Source: Symbiodinium natans
Lineage: Eukaryota; Sar; Dinophyceae; Suessiales; Symbiodiniaceae
Assembly (NCBI GenBank): GCA_905221605.1
Contig: CAJNDS010002415.1
Location: 335,436-399,435 of the forward strand
Length of the DNA: 64,000 bases
Direction of reading: 5' to 3'
Numbering within the stretch: position 1 is the stretch's first letter; the number at the start of each line of letters is the position of its first letter. This document shows, one piece after another, positions 10,120 through 21,083 of the stretch. The translations under genes and the position numbers were made by a program. The notes under the pieces were generated by a model, which was given only the letters and a program-made list of their open reading frames with translations, was not told where the DNA came from and did no database searches.

Positions 10120-10746
10120 ACCCTAAACCCTACACCCCAAAAAACCCAGGGAGCCGTAAACCTGAACCCTGGAAAAAGTAAACAAAACCTTCCGTAGGCC
10201 CGTTTAAAGGGCTTACCTTGGGTCCAAGTAAAACCTGAAGCCCAGGGTTTACACCCCAAAACCCAAAAAAACCCAAAATACCCAAGTTTCCAGAACCCTA
10301 TCGGGTCTAGGGTCTGTAGAGTTTAGGGCTTTTAAGGCTTAGGGTCTGTACTATAGGGTTTAGGGTCCACAGCGTTTAGGGCTTAGGGTTTGAAGGTTTT
10401 GGGGTCTATAGCGTTTTGGGCTAGGGTTTAGGGTTTAGGGCTTAGGGCTTAGGGTTTACGGTTTAGGGTTTAGAGTGAAGGCAATAAAAAAACTTGAACC
10501 CTGTACAGAGTTGTTGCGTGGAACTTGCTTGGTTTGTCCTTGAGTCCGCCCCTGCAAGCCCCGCAAAAAGTTTGGAAACCCTGAGCCCTAAACACGGCCT
10601 CGTCCGACATATCCTGGGCAGTGAGAACCTGCGGGCCACACCGACTGTCCAATTCGAGATACCCAAAAACCTAAACCCTAGGGTTTAGGGTTTAGGGTTG
10701 AGGGTTTAGGGTTTAGGGTTTAGGGTTTAGGGTTTAGGGTTTGGGG

Positions 10747-10841
10747 TAATACTCCCCACTACTCCCTAAGGCTCCCTAAGCTTCCCTAAGGTCCTGGGTA
10801 CCTACCCTCTTGAACCCCCCCTCCCTTAAGAACCCTATAAG
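10747..10841 (-). mobile_element. HF-C half element, inverted
   Basis: The reverse complement matches the first 95 bp of the copy at 18,301, including TTCTTAAGGGAGGG and TTAGGGAGCCTTAGGGAG. It starts directly at the end of a TTTAGGG tract. Confidence 0.8.
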
Positions 10842-10995
10842 ATCTTGAAGGGATCTATATCCCAGAGAAAGGGACCGAAAGAGTACCCTTTCTCCTTCAA
10901 GCGACTAAACCCTACACCCTACACCCTAAACCCTCAACCCTCAACCCTAAACCCCAAACTCTAAACCCTAAACCACATGTACGGGGGGGAGGGGG

Positions 10996-11064
10996 GGTAT
11001 CGAAGCTCCAGTTCCCCTTCGCCGCCTGCTGCCCCGAGCGGTAGGCTTTGAAAGCGGAAACACC
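10996..11064 (-). pseudogene. Exon-like fragment
   Basis: Reads GVSAFKAYRSGQQAAKGNWS then FDT, preceded by CAG. A poly-G run truncates its downstream side at about 10,983-10,997. Family unknown. Confidence 0.33.
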
Positions 11065-12491
11065 TGGGTTTAGGGTTTAGGGTTTAGGGTTTGGGGTTTG
11101 GGGTTTGGGGTTTGGGGTTTGGGGTTTGGGGTTTGGGGTTTTGGATTTTTGTGAAGGGCCTGAAATGGGCCTAGATTCTGTTTTACTAAGCTGTAAACCT
11201 CAAACCCCTAACCCCAAAGCCCCAAAACCCCAAGCTCCAAACCCTGAAGCCCAAACTCCAAAACGTAGCAGCGTCTGGGGCTACTCAACATTACACCCTA
11301 AACCCTCAATTCCAAAGCCTAAACCCTAAACCCTAAACCCTAAACCCTGAACCCTAAACCCTAAACCCTAAACCTTATAAAGCTAACCCTACACCCTAAA
11401 CCCTAAATCCTAAACCCTACACCCTAAACCTTAAAGATAACCCTAAAAGGCATGAAGTAGAATAATTCCCAGTAGGGAGTATCAAGAGGAGCCCATGCTT
11501 CTTGGGCCGACGAGGCACTCTGCACAGGCCGCAGACGCCGAACCTGGCAGCAAAGGCCATCTTAGGGTTTAGGGTTTAGGGTTAAGTGTTCAGGGTTCAG
11601 GGTTCAGGGTTCGGGGTTTAGGGTTGTTGACTGTTTAGAAGTTTAGGGGTTTGCGATGTGGAGTTTTGCTCTGCAGGTTCGGGGCGGTTTAGGGTTTAGG
11701 GTTAGGGTTTAGGGTTAGGGTTTAGCGTTTAGGGTTTAGGGTTTAGGGTTTCAAGGCTGAAGTGTCGAGAAGAGTACACAGGGCCCTGCCCGGCTGGGCA
11801 CTCTGAATCCTAAACTGAGATGGCCTTTGAACCCTCTGAAAAAATACATATATATATATATGTATATATACAGGGTCCCTATAAACCCAAGTAAAGAAAA
11901 CAAAAAAAATGCCGAAAGCCAACCTAGTAAATAAGTCCTAAGCCCCAAAACGCCAGAAGCCCAAACCACAAAATCCCATGCCCTAAGCCCTCAGCAACCC
12001 TAAACCCTAAAAGACCGAAAAGACCTCAACCCTAGAGCCTAGAGCCTGAAGCCTTAAACACTAAAACCCTAAAGCCTGACGGCTCTAACCCTACAACAGT
12101 AAACTCCAAGACTCCAAAAAGTTGCAACATCCATACCCCAAAAGGTATATAGGGTTTAGGGTTTAGGGTTTAGGGCTAGAAGGAATCCCGGCTCTTATCA
12201 TCCTTAAACCATGTTCCGACTTTCTGGAGTCTACCGTAAAGGAAAACAAAACCCGGCTGAAACCCTAAACCCTCAACCCTAAACCCGAAGGCCTACCCTA
12301 AACCCTAAACCCTGAACCCTGAACCCTGAACCCTGAACCCTAAACCCTAAACCCTGAACGCTAAAACCCTAAACCCTAAACCCTAAACCCTAAACCCTAA
12401 TCCCTCAACCCTAAACCCTAAACCCTAACCCCTGAACCCTAAACCCTAAACCCTAAACCCTAAACCCTAAACCCTAAACCCCAAACCTGCT

Positions 12492-12554
12492 GGAAACGGC
12501 CTCAACTGTCCAGCGGATGTCCAGCAGCTGCTCATCCTACTGAGCGACTTCATT
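12492..12554 (+). pseudogene. Exon-like fragment
   Basis: 21 codons, GNGLNCPADVQQLLILLSDF and I, filling the spacer between CCCTAAA and TTTAGGG tracts. Regular hydrophobic spacing suggests a helix. Confidence 0.35.
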
Positions 12555-12633
12555 AGGGTTTAGGGTTTAGGGTTTAGGGTTTAGGGTTTAGGGTTTAGGG
12601 TTTAGGGTTTAGGGTTTAAGGGCAGTCTATGCA

Positions 12634-12780
12634 GAGGGAAGTTGCATGGTCCCTTCACTCCTAAGTTGGGGTTTAGGGATTCAGGTACTTTACATGGTCC
12701 CGCAATTGCTGTCCCTCACCTTCTTTAAAGGGTTCTGAAGTATGGGCCCTTGAAAAGCGCGTATATGAGGCTCCCCCAAT
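12634..12780 (-). mobile_element. HF-B element, rearranged and inverted
   Basis: The family's right half appears in reverse (GTCCCTCACCTTCTTTAAAG, then GGGCCCTT), preceded by AGTTGCATGGTCCC and TTTACATGGTCCC. A single telomere-like word lies between these two words. Confidence 0.65.
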
Positions 12781-13449
12781 TTAAGGGCAAACTTTACGTC
12801 CTAGGGGTGTAGGGCTTCAGGGTTTAGAGTCTTTTGCAGGCTGTGAATGTAGGGCTGCTAGGGGGGCTTAGATGAGGGTGTCTATGGCTTTAACCCTAAA
12901 CTCTAGACCCTAAACACCGGGTGGGCTTTGAGGGCATTCAGGGTTTTCGAGCCTTTGGGAGTTTCGGGGTTGAGAGGGGGGTTGCAGGCTTCGCGGTTTA
13001 TAGGAACGCGGGTTGAGGGTTTAGGGCGTACAGTAACCCTAAACCCTGAACCCTAAACCCTAAATCCCTAAACCCTAAACCCTAGCACAGGAACAGTAGA
13101 GTTTAGGGTTGGGGTTTACGATTTAGGGTCCAGGGGCCGCCCTAATGCATCTTACATTCGGTGGGAACCTGCTGTAAGGGGGCCGCAACCTCATCAAGCT
13201 TCGGACTTGTGTAGGCCCATAAACCCTAAACCTCAGATGCTAAACCCTAAACCCTAAACCCTAAACCCCACCCTGAGGCCGGCAAGCTGTACAGATTTAG
13301 GGTCGTAGGCCATGTGGACTGTCCCCTTCGGAAGAACCCTGACGAAGCCTGAAGTGCTAAACCTTCAATGCAAGGGATTAGGGTTTAGGGTTTAGGGTTT
13401 AGGGTTCCGGGTTGAGGGCTTCGGGTTTAGGGTTTAGGACTCGTTCCCC

Positions 13450-13840
13450 CCCCCCACTCAGTAAAAGACACCGACTACCACCTGCACGAGGGATTTGCTG
13501 ATTTGTTGCCCGCACGTGGGGTTTCTGGATGCGTGCGTGCTTCGGATGACCAAGCCAAGGTGACCTCCAGAGCGAAGAGCACCTCGTGCACGTGGGTTGG
13601 CAATCGTACTGACTGCTGCTCCAACTTGCCATGCAGGCCATGCAGGCGCATACCGCCGCTTCAATGTAAGGCGTGTCAATTCAGGCCACCTTTCTACGCC
13701 CTTGCTGCTTCTACACATCACCATTGCCTGTGGGCCTCTGTATGCTCCTCTCCAAGGTTTCAGCAGGATCCTGCACAATCGTTTTGATCAACCAACACAC
13801 GCTGCCATCCATTTCAACAGTTGTAAGAAGTGAGCGCCCT
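13450..13840. other. Telomere-poor spacer with competing open frames
   Basis: About 390 bp without telomere words, open in two + frames (94 and 78 codons) and one minus frame (106 codons). None is recognised, and the competition between frames argues against calling any as a gene. Confidence 0.3.
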
Positions 13841-14296
13841 TCCAGTCCCCCCTGATTAACTCCTAAGATGGCCCGTAGACTGTCTTAAGGATCTGCAAAA
13901 CAGGGTCCCCAACCCCCAAGGGAAAAACCTTGTAGGGCTCCAAGCTAGAGTCCCATGATCAATCCGGTTCAGGGTTTAGGGTTTAGGGTTTAGGGTTTAG
14001 GGTTTAGGGTTTAGGGTTTAGGGTTTAGGGTTTAGGGTTTAGGGCAGTTTAGGGTTTAGGGTTTAGGGTTTAGGGAACTTACAAAAGCCCTAAGTAGGGG
14101 CGATAAGTGTGGGCCCCAACTGAACCTTATGTGCCTTCTGTGCGTACCTCATAAACTACCAACCTAGAATATCAACCAGGCCTCCTATATTTTGATTTCA
14201 AAGGCCAAGCGCCCCCTCTGGCACCCTGAACACTAAACCCAGGGATTGCGGATTAGGATTTACCCTAAACCCGAACCTCCCTTGAAGAAGCAGGGG

Positions 14297-14297
<1 letters not shown>

Positions 14298-14360
<63 letters not shown>

Positions 14361-14451
14361 AGGGTGGGGGTTGGAAATGGGTTGGGGGGGGGAAGGGGGG
14401 GGAAGGGGGTGGGGGGGGGAAGGGGTGGGGGGTGGGGGGGGAAGGGGGGAG
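14298..14451 (+). repeat. 62-base poly-G run and G-rich tail
   Basis: An uninterrupted run of 62 G (14,298-14,359) precedes about 90 bp of G runs spaced by AA, T or TGG. Open frames over it encode only Gly or Pro. Length may be affected by sequencing or assembly error. Confidence 0.93.
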
Positions 14452-14574
14452 GGCCTGCCAAGCTTCCGCTGCCGCGGGGGGCACTTCCATCCCCTGTCCG
14501 TGAGTCGTTTTAGGGTCGGGGTTGAGGTCTGAGGATTTAGGGTATGAGGGTCTTGTGTATGGGGAGGGCTTAGG

Positions 14575-14625
14575 GGTAGTAGGGTAGTAGGGTAGTAGAG
14601 TGGTAGGGTAGTAGGGTAGTAAGGG
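14575..14625 (+). repeat. (GGGTAGTA)n minisatellite
   Basis: About six 8-bp units, GGGTAGTA with small changes, following a decayed TTTAGGG region. Probably a derivative of the telomere word. Confidence 0.85.
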
Positions 14626-14837
14626 CATTAGGATATTAGGGTTGGGCTTTAGGGTCTCAGCATGTGGGAAAGCCTTAAGGTTTAGGGTATTTCGGGCTTA
14701 GGGCTTGCGGCTCAGGATCTAGGACTTAGGATGACATCTGCGAACCTAGACGCCTAAGCCCGGCCAACTCCAGTAAAAGCTGAAGCCATACTCAGACTCA
14801 ATGCCCCTAAACCCTAAACCCTTAACCCGAAACCCTA

Positions 14838-14990
14838 AAAAGAGAGGCCGAGCACATCCTGAGCACGGGCAACCTGATGTTGTTCCCGACTGCTGCAACG
14901 CAGGTACATGTGCCCTTCCATGCAGTACAGATAGTACCACAACATTCTGTTGTGCTAAAGATACAGACAGTCGAACATAACATGTACATA
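14838..14990 (+). pseudogene. Exon-like fragment with donor-like site
   Basis: Reads KREAEHILSTGNLMLFPTAA then TQ, directly followed by GTACAT, a possible donor after CAG. The frame continues through VHVPFHAVQIVPQHSVVLK until a TA-rich microsatellite. Family not recognised. Confidence 0.38.
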
Positions 14991-15363
14991 GGTTTATGTA
15001 TGTATGTATATATACATATATACACACAAATAAGTATACCCTCAGCACCAATCCCTGAACCAACCCTAAACCTTACATCCCCTAAATCCCTGTTTAGGGT
15101 TTAGAGTTCAGGATGATGGGTTTAGGGTTTAGGGTTTCGGGTTTCGGGTTTAGGGTTTAGGGTGTAGGGTGTAGGGTTTAGGGTGGGTTTAGGGTTTAGG
15201 ATGGGTTTTTCGGTTTACGATTTCGGGTTTAGGATGGGTTTGGGCTGTAGGGTTTGGGATTTAGGATGATCCGACGCGGGCCTTGGCGCGAGTGACAGGG
15301 TCCATGACAAGCAGGAACGTCCTTGAGGGAAAATTCTGGGTTCGTCTGAAACCACCCAATTCC

Positions 15364-15511
15364 AAGGGTGGTTGCATGGTCTCTTCGTGTGGGCCCTTCA
15401 AAGGGTACCCCATATATACCCCTTCTATACCCTATACAAATTAAGAGCCCATACATCAGAACTCTTGTAAAGGAGGTTAGGAACCATATTAAGGGCCCAT
15501 GAGACTACCCT
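15364..15511. mobile_element. HF-B element copy
   Basis: Near full length, with more diverged ends (AAGGGTGGTTGCATGG and CCATGAGACTACCCT). Its interior is well kept, including AAAGGGTACCCCATATATAC, which lets the insertion point at 20,050 be placed. Confidence 0.88.
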
Positions 15512-15676
15512 CACACCAATGGCAGGAAAGGCAACCTAATGTAACTTAGTTTGCCCAGTATAGGGGCCCAAGAAACCACAACAACATAAGGCTTCTACAA
15601 ACATGGTTTTGGAGAGTGGCCCTTAGAGGGGCCTTTATGCCCCAATGGTGGGATCCTTATGTGTTCATGTCAGGGT

Positions 15677-15750
15677 TAACGAAAATAAGGGGCCCCGAAA
15701 TCATACCCCCGAATGATAGGAATCCCTTATCATGAGGACCCCAATAATGC
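15677..15750. mobile_element. HF-D element copy
   Basis: Contains TTAACGAAAATAAGGGGCCC, then GATAGGAATCCCTTATCATG and GAGGACCCC. The same order of words recurs at about 1,957-2,050 and 6,318-6,410. No ORF. Confidence 0.72.
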
Positions 15751-16271
15751 ACCCGAAACCCTAAACCCTAAAACCTAAACCCTAAACCCTAAACCCTGTG
15801 TTTGTTGGGCCCCTAACAGTAGCAGTCTACTGGGCACGGCAACGTAGGGGCCCTAATCCTATGTGCGGGTGTCTTCACATCACCCCGGGGTGGGTTTGGG
15901 CTAAGGGTTTTAGGGTGTTTAGGGTTGAGGGTTGAGGGTGCTATAGCAACAATGCCGAGCAAGCGCTCATGAACCACAACGCTTTCTGGCCCTTGCTCAC
16001 CGATCCACCTGCTGAGTCACGAGGCTTCCGTGAACGTACGGGGTACCGTAAACCCTAAACCCTAAACCCTAAACCCCGAACCCTCCATTCCCAAGATCCC
16101 AGCCCTCAAGACGAGTTGTGAAAGACCTCGGGGCCCTCTTCGAACATCTAGGGTGTAGGGCTTGAGGGCTTTGGGGCTTGTAGGGCTTAGGTTTAGGGTT
16201 TCTAGTTTCTAAACCCCAAAACCCTAGACCCTAAACCATAAACCTTAAACCCTAAACCCTAAACGCCGAGG

Positions 16272-16361
16272 AGCCTCGATGAGGCAGCTGCCTACGCTCA
16301 GGCCCACACGGCGGTTGCGACGCGGTGGCGAACTGGAAGATGTGCTGCTGACTGGCGGTGG
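16272..16361 (+). pseudogene. Exon-like fragment
   Basis: Reads SLDEAAAYAQAHTAVATRWR and continues open to the TTTAGGG tract. CCCTAAA lies at left. Family unknown; a second frame is also open. Confidence 0.25.
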
Positions 16362-17639
16362 GTTTAGGGTTTAGGGTTTAGGGTTTAGGGTTTAGGGTTT
16401 AGGGTTTAGGGTTTAGGGTTTAGGGTTTAGGGTTTGGGGTTTGGGGTTTGGGGTTAAGGGTTAAGGGTTTAGGGTCTAGGGTCTAGGGTTTATGCGCATT
16501 ACGCCCCTACTTGAAGGTTCATGGGTAGTTAGACGTAAGGGTTTAGGGTTTAGGAGTTAGGCCTTCGGTTTCCGAGTATTTCCAGCCTGCTACACGACGC
16601 CTCATACTGGTGACGTCTTCTAGCTGCGCAAGAACAACTGAAGCACTGATGCTTAGGGCAATTATGGGGTTTAGGGTTATACAACTGCAACCCTATGCGC
16701 CCTAAGCCTCACGTGGCTAGCGCTATACCCACCCCTTAAACCCTGAACAGTTTTGAGACGCAGACGTCTTGTCATTACCGTGTTGCCTACGAAGTTCCCT
16801 GAGCCTAACCCTCAAGCCAAAACCCTGTAACCTAAAGCCTGAAAACCATTCTCTGGGCCGCCCACTGTCCACTGAGGATGAAATCCTTGCTTGCCAGCTT
16901 GCTACGCAAGTGTTTGGGGGGTTTAGGGTTTAGCGTTCAGCGTATAGGGGAACCCCCCGCAGCCCTCAGAGCCCCTAGAGTGACCCTGAATGCAGCCGAT
17001 GTGGGGGGGACTCTTGGGATCCCGTGAACTCAGGCTTTCTCACTTTTGAGGCCCTCAATGCTTCGCAGCACTCAAGGAGAAGCGCGTATTAGGTATGCTT
17101 AGTGCTGAGGGTTTGCAACTTTTCGGCACGTAACACTTATTACACCCAAAACACCCAATCTAAGCCCTAAACTCTAATCTCTGAAAGCCAACCACGACCC
17201 CTAAACCCTCAACCATGAACCCTAAACCAAGAAGCCCTGACTAAATCTGAAAGAGTCGGAGGTAAGGGGCTCCACACAAGGGGGACAACATGTTAGTTCG
17301 AAAGCCTGAGGGTTTAGGGTTTAGGGTTTAAGGGGGGGGGGGGGGGGCGGAGGTCTCAGGGAGTCTTCGGGAAAAGGGATCTTTGGGAGAGTCCTCCTTG
17401 TGGCTTCTCTGCCCAAAACTCCTAGGGTTGCGGGTTTAGGGTGTAGGTTTATGGGTAACCCCCACACCCTACACCCTAACACCTAAACCCTAAACCCTGA
17501 ATGAGATGATTTGGATTCCACCCTCTCGCAACTTGAGCCCTGCGGCCCTTAGGCTCGACACCCGAGTGCTTGCTGTGCGTTTCATTTAGGGTTTCGGGTT
17601 TAGGGTTGCCCTTAAAGCCTTAAGCCCCACCCACCCACC

Positions 17640-17790
17640 CACCCACCCGAGCAACGAACAACAAACCAAAAAACGGTTGAGGTTGTCGGGTTGCACGCGC
17701 AGATGTCCTGGTAGGCCGTCGAATTCCACGAGGGTCCTGATGCAGGCAGGGGTTGCCACCAGACTGACTCTCCTAAATCCTAAAGCCTGC
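17640..17790 (-). pseudogene. Possible coding fragment
   Basis: Part of a 68-codon minus-strand frame; the middle reads LVEFDGLPGHLRVQPDNLNR. The C-terminal part is translated GGGT repeat and telomere sequence, so only the middle could be ancestral coding DNA. Confidence 0.25.
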
Positions 17791-18185
17791 ACCCTAAAGC
17801 CTGCACCCTAAATCCTAAACCCTAAACCCTGAGAAACTCCAAACACTCAGATTTCCCTGGGATAAGGTGTCCCTCACTCCAAAGGGCTCCTTGAAAGACA
17901 GCATGGTTGAGGGTTTGGGTTTAGGGTTCAACCCTATAAACCCTAAACCCTAAACCCTAAACCCTAAACCCTAAACCCTGAAGCTTAGGGTTGTTTGAGG
18001 TAGAAGGGGACTGCTTGAGGTGTGGTCCGAAGCTGTGCAGGATCGGCTAGACAACCGACTCGATGTACCATGTAGGACGTAGGCCCAATGTAGGTCATGG
18101 GAGGGTTTAGGGTTTAGGGTTTAGGGTTTAGGGTTTAGGGTTTAGGGTTTAGGGTTTAGGGTTTAGGGTTTAGGGTTTAGGGTTT

Positions 18186-18300
18186 ACCTGGAGGTCAACC
18201 AATTTTAACTGTACTTCTAACCATATTAGGGCATTTAGGGGCTTATGAGTGGGTCATAAGTACAGTTATGCTTGGTTCATAAGTACCATGAGCCTCCAAG
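18186..18300. mobile_element. HF-E element, full copy
   Basis: About 115 bp, with left arm CTGGAGGTCAACC and TTAACTGTACTT mirrored at right by AAGTACAGTTATGC and GAGCCTCCAAGTAGG. The interior is CATATTAGGGCATTTAGGGG. It abuts the HF-C copy at 18,301. Confidence 0.83.
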
Positions 18301-18435
18301 TAGGGTCCTTAAGGGAGGGGGGTTCATGGGGGGTAGGTACCTAGGGAACCTTAGGGAAGCTTTAGGGAGTAGTTAGGGAGTATTCGGGAACCTTGGGTTA
18401 CATACCCCCTTCAGACCCCTTCCTTAAGGACCCTA
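18301..18435. mobile_element. HF-C element, full copy
   Basis: About 135 bp with ends TAGGGTCCTTAAGGGAGGGG and, inverted at right, CCTTCCTTAAGGACCCTA. Inside are repeated TTAGGGA-like words. It begins exactly where an HF-E element ends, making a composite. Confidence 0.85.
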
Positions 18436-18807
18436 TAACTAGGCCTACTCTCGCCTTGCATGCCTGGTTTCACTCAAAAGGTTCCCCAAGGCTCCCGTCG
18501 AAAACAAAACCCAAGAATCAGTACGTTGGGGTGCGAAATCAGAATCCATTGCTAGAGAACTTTAAGCCAGCTGCCTCACACGGCTATGTAATCAACAATG
18601 GTGGCCTAAGTATGGTAACTTGTGTTATGTACCTTTATGCTCACACACACACACTGTGGGTGTTTTTCGCTGCATGCCTTTGTCAGTGGTTTGGGAACTT
18701 GAACTCCAACTGGAGCACAACAAACCCTGAACCCCACACCCCAAACCCTCAACTCTGAACCCTGAACCCTATACCCTAAACCCTAAACTAAAACCTAAAC
18801 CCTAATC

Positions 18808-18906
18808 TTAGGATGCATTCCCCAGGCGAGGTGCCTGCACAAACTCCATGCACTTGGTGTGTCGGCGCGCATTCGCGAGCCACGACATCTGCGAGAGGGC
18901 ATAGAA
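18808..18906 (-). pseudogene. Exon-like fragment ending in a stop
   Basis: Reads FYALSQMSWLANARRHTKCM and EFVQAPRLGNAS then stop. Convincing composition with Trp, Tyr and Cys. It lies between a CCCTAAA tract and a TTTAGGG tract. Family unknown. Confidence 0.4.
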
Positions 18907-19154
18907 CCAAGGGGGTTTAGGGTTTAGGGTTTAGTTTAGGGTAAGGGTCTTGGGTTGAGGGTGAAGGGCTTGTTGGGTTTAGGGCGGAGAAGGCCCACGG
19001 GCTTGGGGCTTAATAGTTCGGGGTAGAATAAGCAGAGTTATGAAGTAGGATGACCCCAACCAGGGTCCCTTTGTACCTGCTCACCACAGCCCCCGATGAT
19101 CCATGTATATCATACGTTCGCAGACCCCATTTTTCCTAACCCAAAACCCCAAAA

Positions 19155-19320
19155 CCTGAAAATGCGGGACAAAGTAGGTACTTTCAAAGAAGAGATGAGG
19201 GTCGTGGCATAAGACTCCAATTGCTTCGCCATGTGCTTGGCGCGTGAAGTTACAAAGTCCCAGGACAAAACGTGTTGGCATCGCACATTCACCTGGGATA
19301 TGCTCGCGCAGAGCGGCCAA
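19155..19320 (-). pseudogene. Possible coding fragment
   Basis: Frame from ATG at 19,320 reads MAALREHIPGECAMPTRFVL, then GLCNFTRQAHGEAIGVLCHD and more. About 55 codons before decayed telomere words appear. It is one of the longest protein-like frames. A second minus frame overlaps it. Confidence 0.35.
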
Positions 19321-19839
19321 AGTGTTTTCTGACCTGCGGATCCTAGGCCTTAAACCCTAAACCCTAAACCCTAAACCACCCTAAACCCTAAACCCCATAA
19401 ATCACAGGAAACAACTGCGCTGCTGGGCATCCTAAGTCAGGGTCAGAGCGGGTCGGGGCCTTCGAAGTCGGCCAAGTGCGCAGACACCTGCCAAGTAAGT
19501 TTAGGGTTTAGGGTTTAGGGTTTAGGGTTTAGGGTTTAGGGTTTCGGGTTTCGGGTTTAGGGTTTCGGGTGTTTAGGTTTAGGGTCCAGGGCTCAGGGTG
19601 CTTGAATTTAGGGTTTTGGGTGTTAAGGGTAGGTTTAATTTTGGGTTTAACCCAGAAACCCTGAAAACAACAATTTAAGGTTTAGGGCTTGCAGGGTTCA
19701 GGGTTTAGGGCTTGCAGGGTTCCAGGGTTCCGCGGCCTCTCGCCAGAGGTTGAACTCGAAGAAGAGGCCTGAGCCGGTGATGAAAAGCTTCGGGGTCAGA
19801 GGGTTGAGGAGTTCATGGTTTAGGGTTTGGGGTTTGGGG

Positions 19840-19970
19840 TTTACTTGGAGGTTGAGAATACTCATACCCCCCCCCAACTCCAACTATACTGATAAGCCCC
19901 CTGAGTCCTCGAAGTAGGTTATGAGTGGGCTTATAGTTGGGTTACAAGTACCCATGAGCGTCCAAGTAAG
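19840..19970. mobile_element. HF-E element copy
   Basis: About 130 bp with ends TACTTGGAGGTTGAGAATAC and CCCATGAGCGTCCAAGTA. The region after the left arm holds poly-C at 19,867-19,876, another C/G run inside a hairpin element. Confidence 0.78.
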
Positions 19971-20052
19971 GTTCGGAAGTCTGGGGCTAGTTCGCCGATT
20001 CTCTGAGGGTAGTTACATGGTCCTTAGTATGGGCCCTTAAAAGGGTACCCCC

Positions 20053-20480
20053 CCCTTCTGGTCGGGGGCGGTGCCTTCAAATGCACGCATTGCCCCACAT
20101 GCCAAGGGGATACTGTTGGAGTTTGTGCAGCCACAAGGGGATTAGCTGAACTTGTTTTTTTCCCCTTAGTCTTGCTGCCGGTGCGTGCGTGCGCGTTTGG
20201 TACGACCACCCCGCACCCCAAGCCCTGTCTCCGAGCCAATGCCCCCAGCTTCGTACCTTTGTGAGGGCTCACAGGGGGAAGAGTTTCTGTTCCTGTGAAG
20301 TGGGCTGTCTTGCCTAAGTGCCGAAATCCAACCCAAGCCGCCCGGCTTGGGGGGGCGCGCCCATGTTCGGGTGGCGTTTTTCCCAGCTCAGATTCAGGGG
20401 CTCGGAGCATCGAACTCTTGCGGAGGGAACGTTTCCGTTGGCCGGAGTGCACCTCAGGTCGTCCACTCACTCACTCACTC
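20053..20480. other. 430-bp insert inside HF-B
   Basis: Unique GC-rich sequence interrupts an HF-B element. The flanks AAAAGGGTACCC and AAAAGGCCACCC match at 10 of 12 positions, suggesting a target duplication. Its right end is a (CACT)4 run. Inside, GCTGAAC followed by TTTTTTTCCCCTTAG resembles a branch site and splice acceptor. A 148-codon minus-strand frame crosses it and the host element, so it is probably not a gene. It may be a captured genomic fragment or a SINE-like retroposon. Confidence 0.55.
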
Positions 20481-20567
20481 TAAAAAGGCCACCCATACAT
20501 ACCCCTTGTATACCCTATACAAATTATAAGAGCCCATGCATCAGAACCCTGTTTAAAGAAGGTTAGG

Positions 20568-20604
20568 CGGCACCCCTAAACCCTAAACCCTAAATCCTAA
20601 ACCC
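20568..20604 (-). repeat. Telomere-type insertion with 16-bp duplication
   Basis: A 37-bp CCCTAAA-type insert lies between two identical copies of TTTAAAGAAGGTTAGG (20,552-20,567 and 20,605-20,620). Other HF-B copies carry this word once. On the minus strand the insert starts immediately after the host 3' sequence TTTAAAGGG. Confidence 0.88.
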
Positions 20605-20735
20605 TTTAAAGAAGGTTAGGGACCATATTAAGGGCCCATGTAACTACCCTTGGAGATTCTTGACCGTTAGGCCCTAGACCCCAAGCCTTGATGCCAAAGA
20701 CTTTGATTTAGGGTTTAGGGTTTAGGGTTTAGGGT

Positions 20736-20781
<46 letters not shown>

Positions 20782-21083
20782 GGTTTAGGGTTTAGGGGTG
20801 CCACGTACCCCTTGGCGCAAAGCAAAACACCGCTTTGCCAAATCATTAACGCAACCAGACCTGAAACACGCATATGACGGGCGGGCCTAGATCTGCTTAA
20901 ACGTCAACACCGGGAGCCCTGGCCCCTTCAAGGTAGAAGGGCTTTAGGGTTCAGGGTTTTAGGGTTTAGGGTTTCGGGTAGTTACATGGTAAACAGCACC
21001 GCAACACGCCTGACCAGAAGAGAACCCACAGCAATCCCGACATATGCCACAACACAACCTCATACTGTAGCATAACATTCATT

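Larger units (their letters stand above)
10001..17000. repeat. Mosaic, region 3: tract list
   Basis: C tracts: 10660-10680, 10903-10975, 11296-11430, 12260-12487, 13030-13084, 13233-13270, 15752-15797, 16050-16078, 16225-16265. G tracts: 10303-10476 (decayed), 10681-10747, 11066-11140, 11561-11620, 11685-11750, 12140-12176, 12553-12622, 13376-13440, 13970-14043, 14046-14074, 15090-15260 (decayed), 16361-16480. At 10,680 a C tract abuts a G tract with no spacer. The stretch 16,560-16,920 is unique with no recognisable gene. Confidence 0.9.
20005..20650. mobile_element. HF-B element carrying two insertions
   Basis: Both ends are present (GAGGGTAGTTACATGG at left, CCATGTAACTACCCT at right), but the copy is 646 bp instead of about 147. 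One ~430-bp insertion fills about 20,053-20,480. A second, telomere-type insertion fills 20,568-20,604 and is flanked by a 16-bp duplication. Confidence 0.85.

Noticed and set aside
14198-14628. Long Pro- or Gly-rich ORFs
   Set aside because: They are direct translations of the poly-G run and its G-rich tail; the flanks add only telomere-type codons.
20024-20470. 148-codon minus-strand ORF
   Set aside because: It runs from the inserted DNA into HF-B element sequence, lacks any recognisable domain, and competes with three overlapping + frames.
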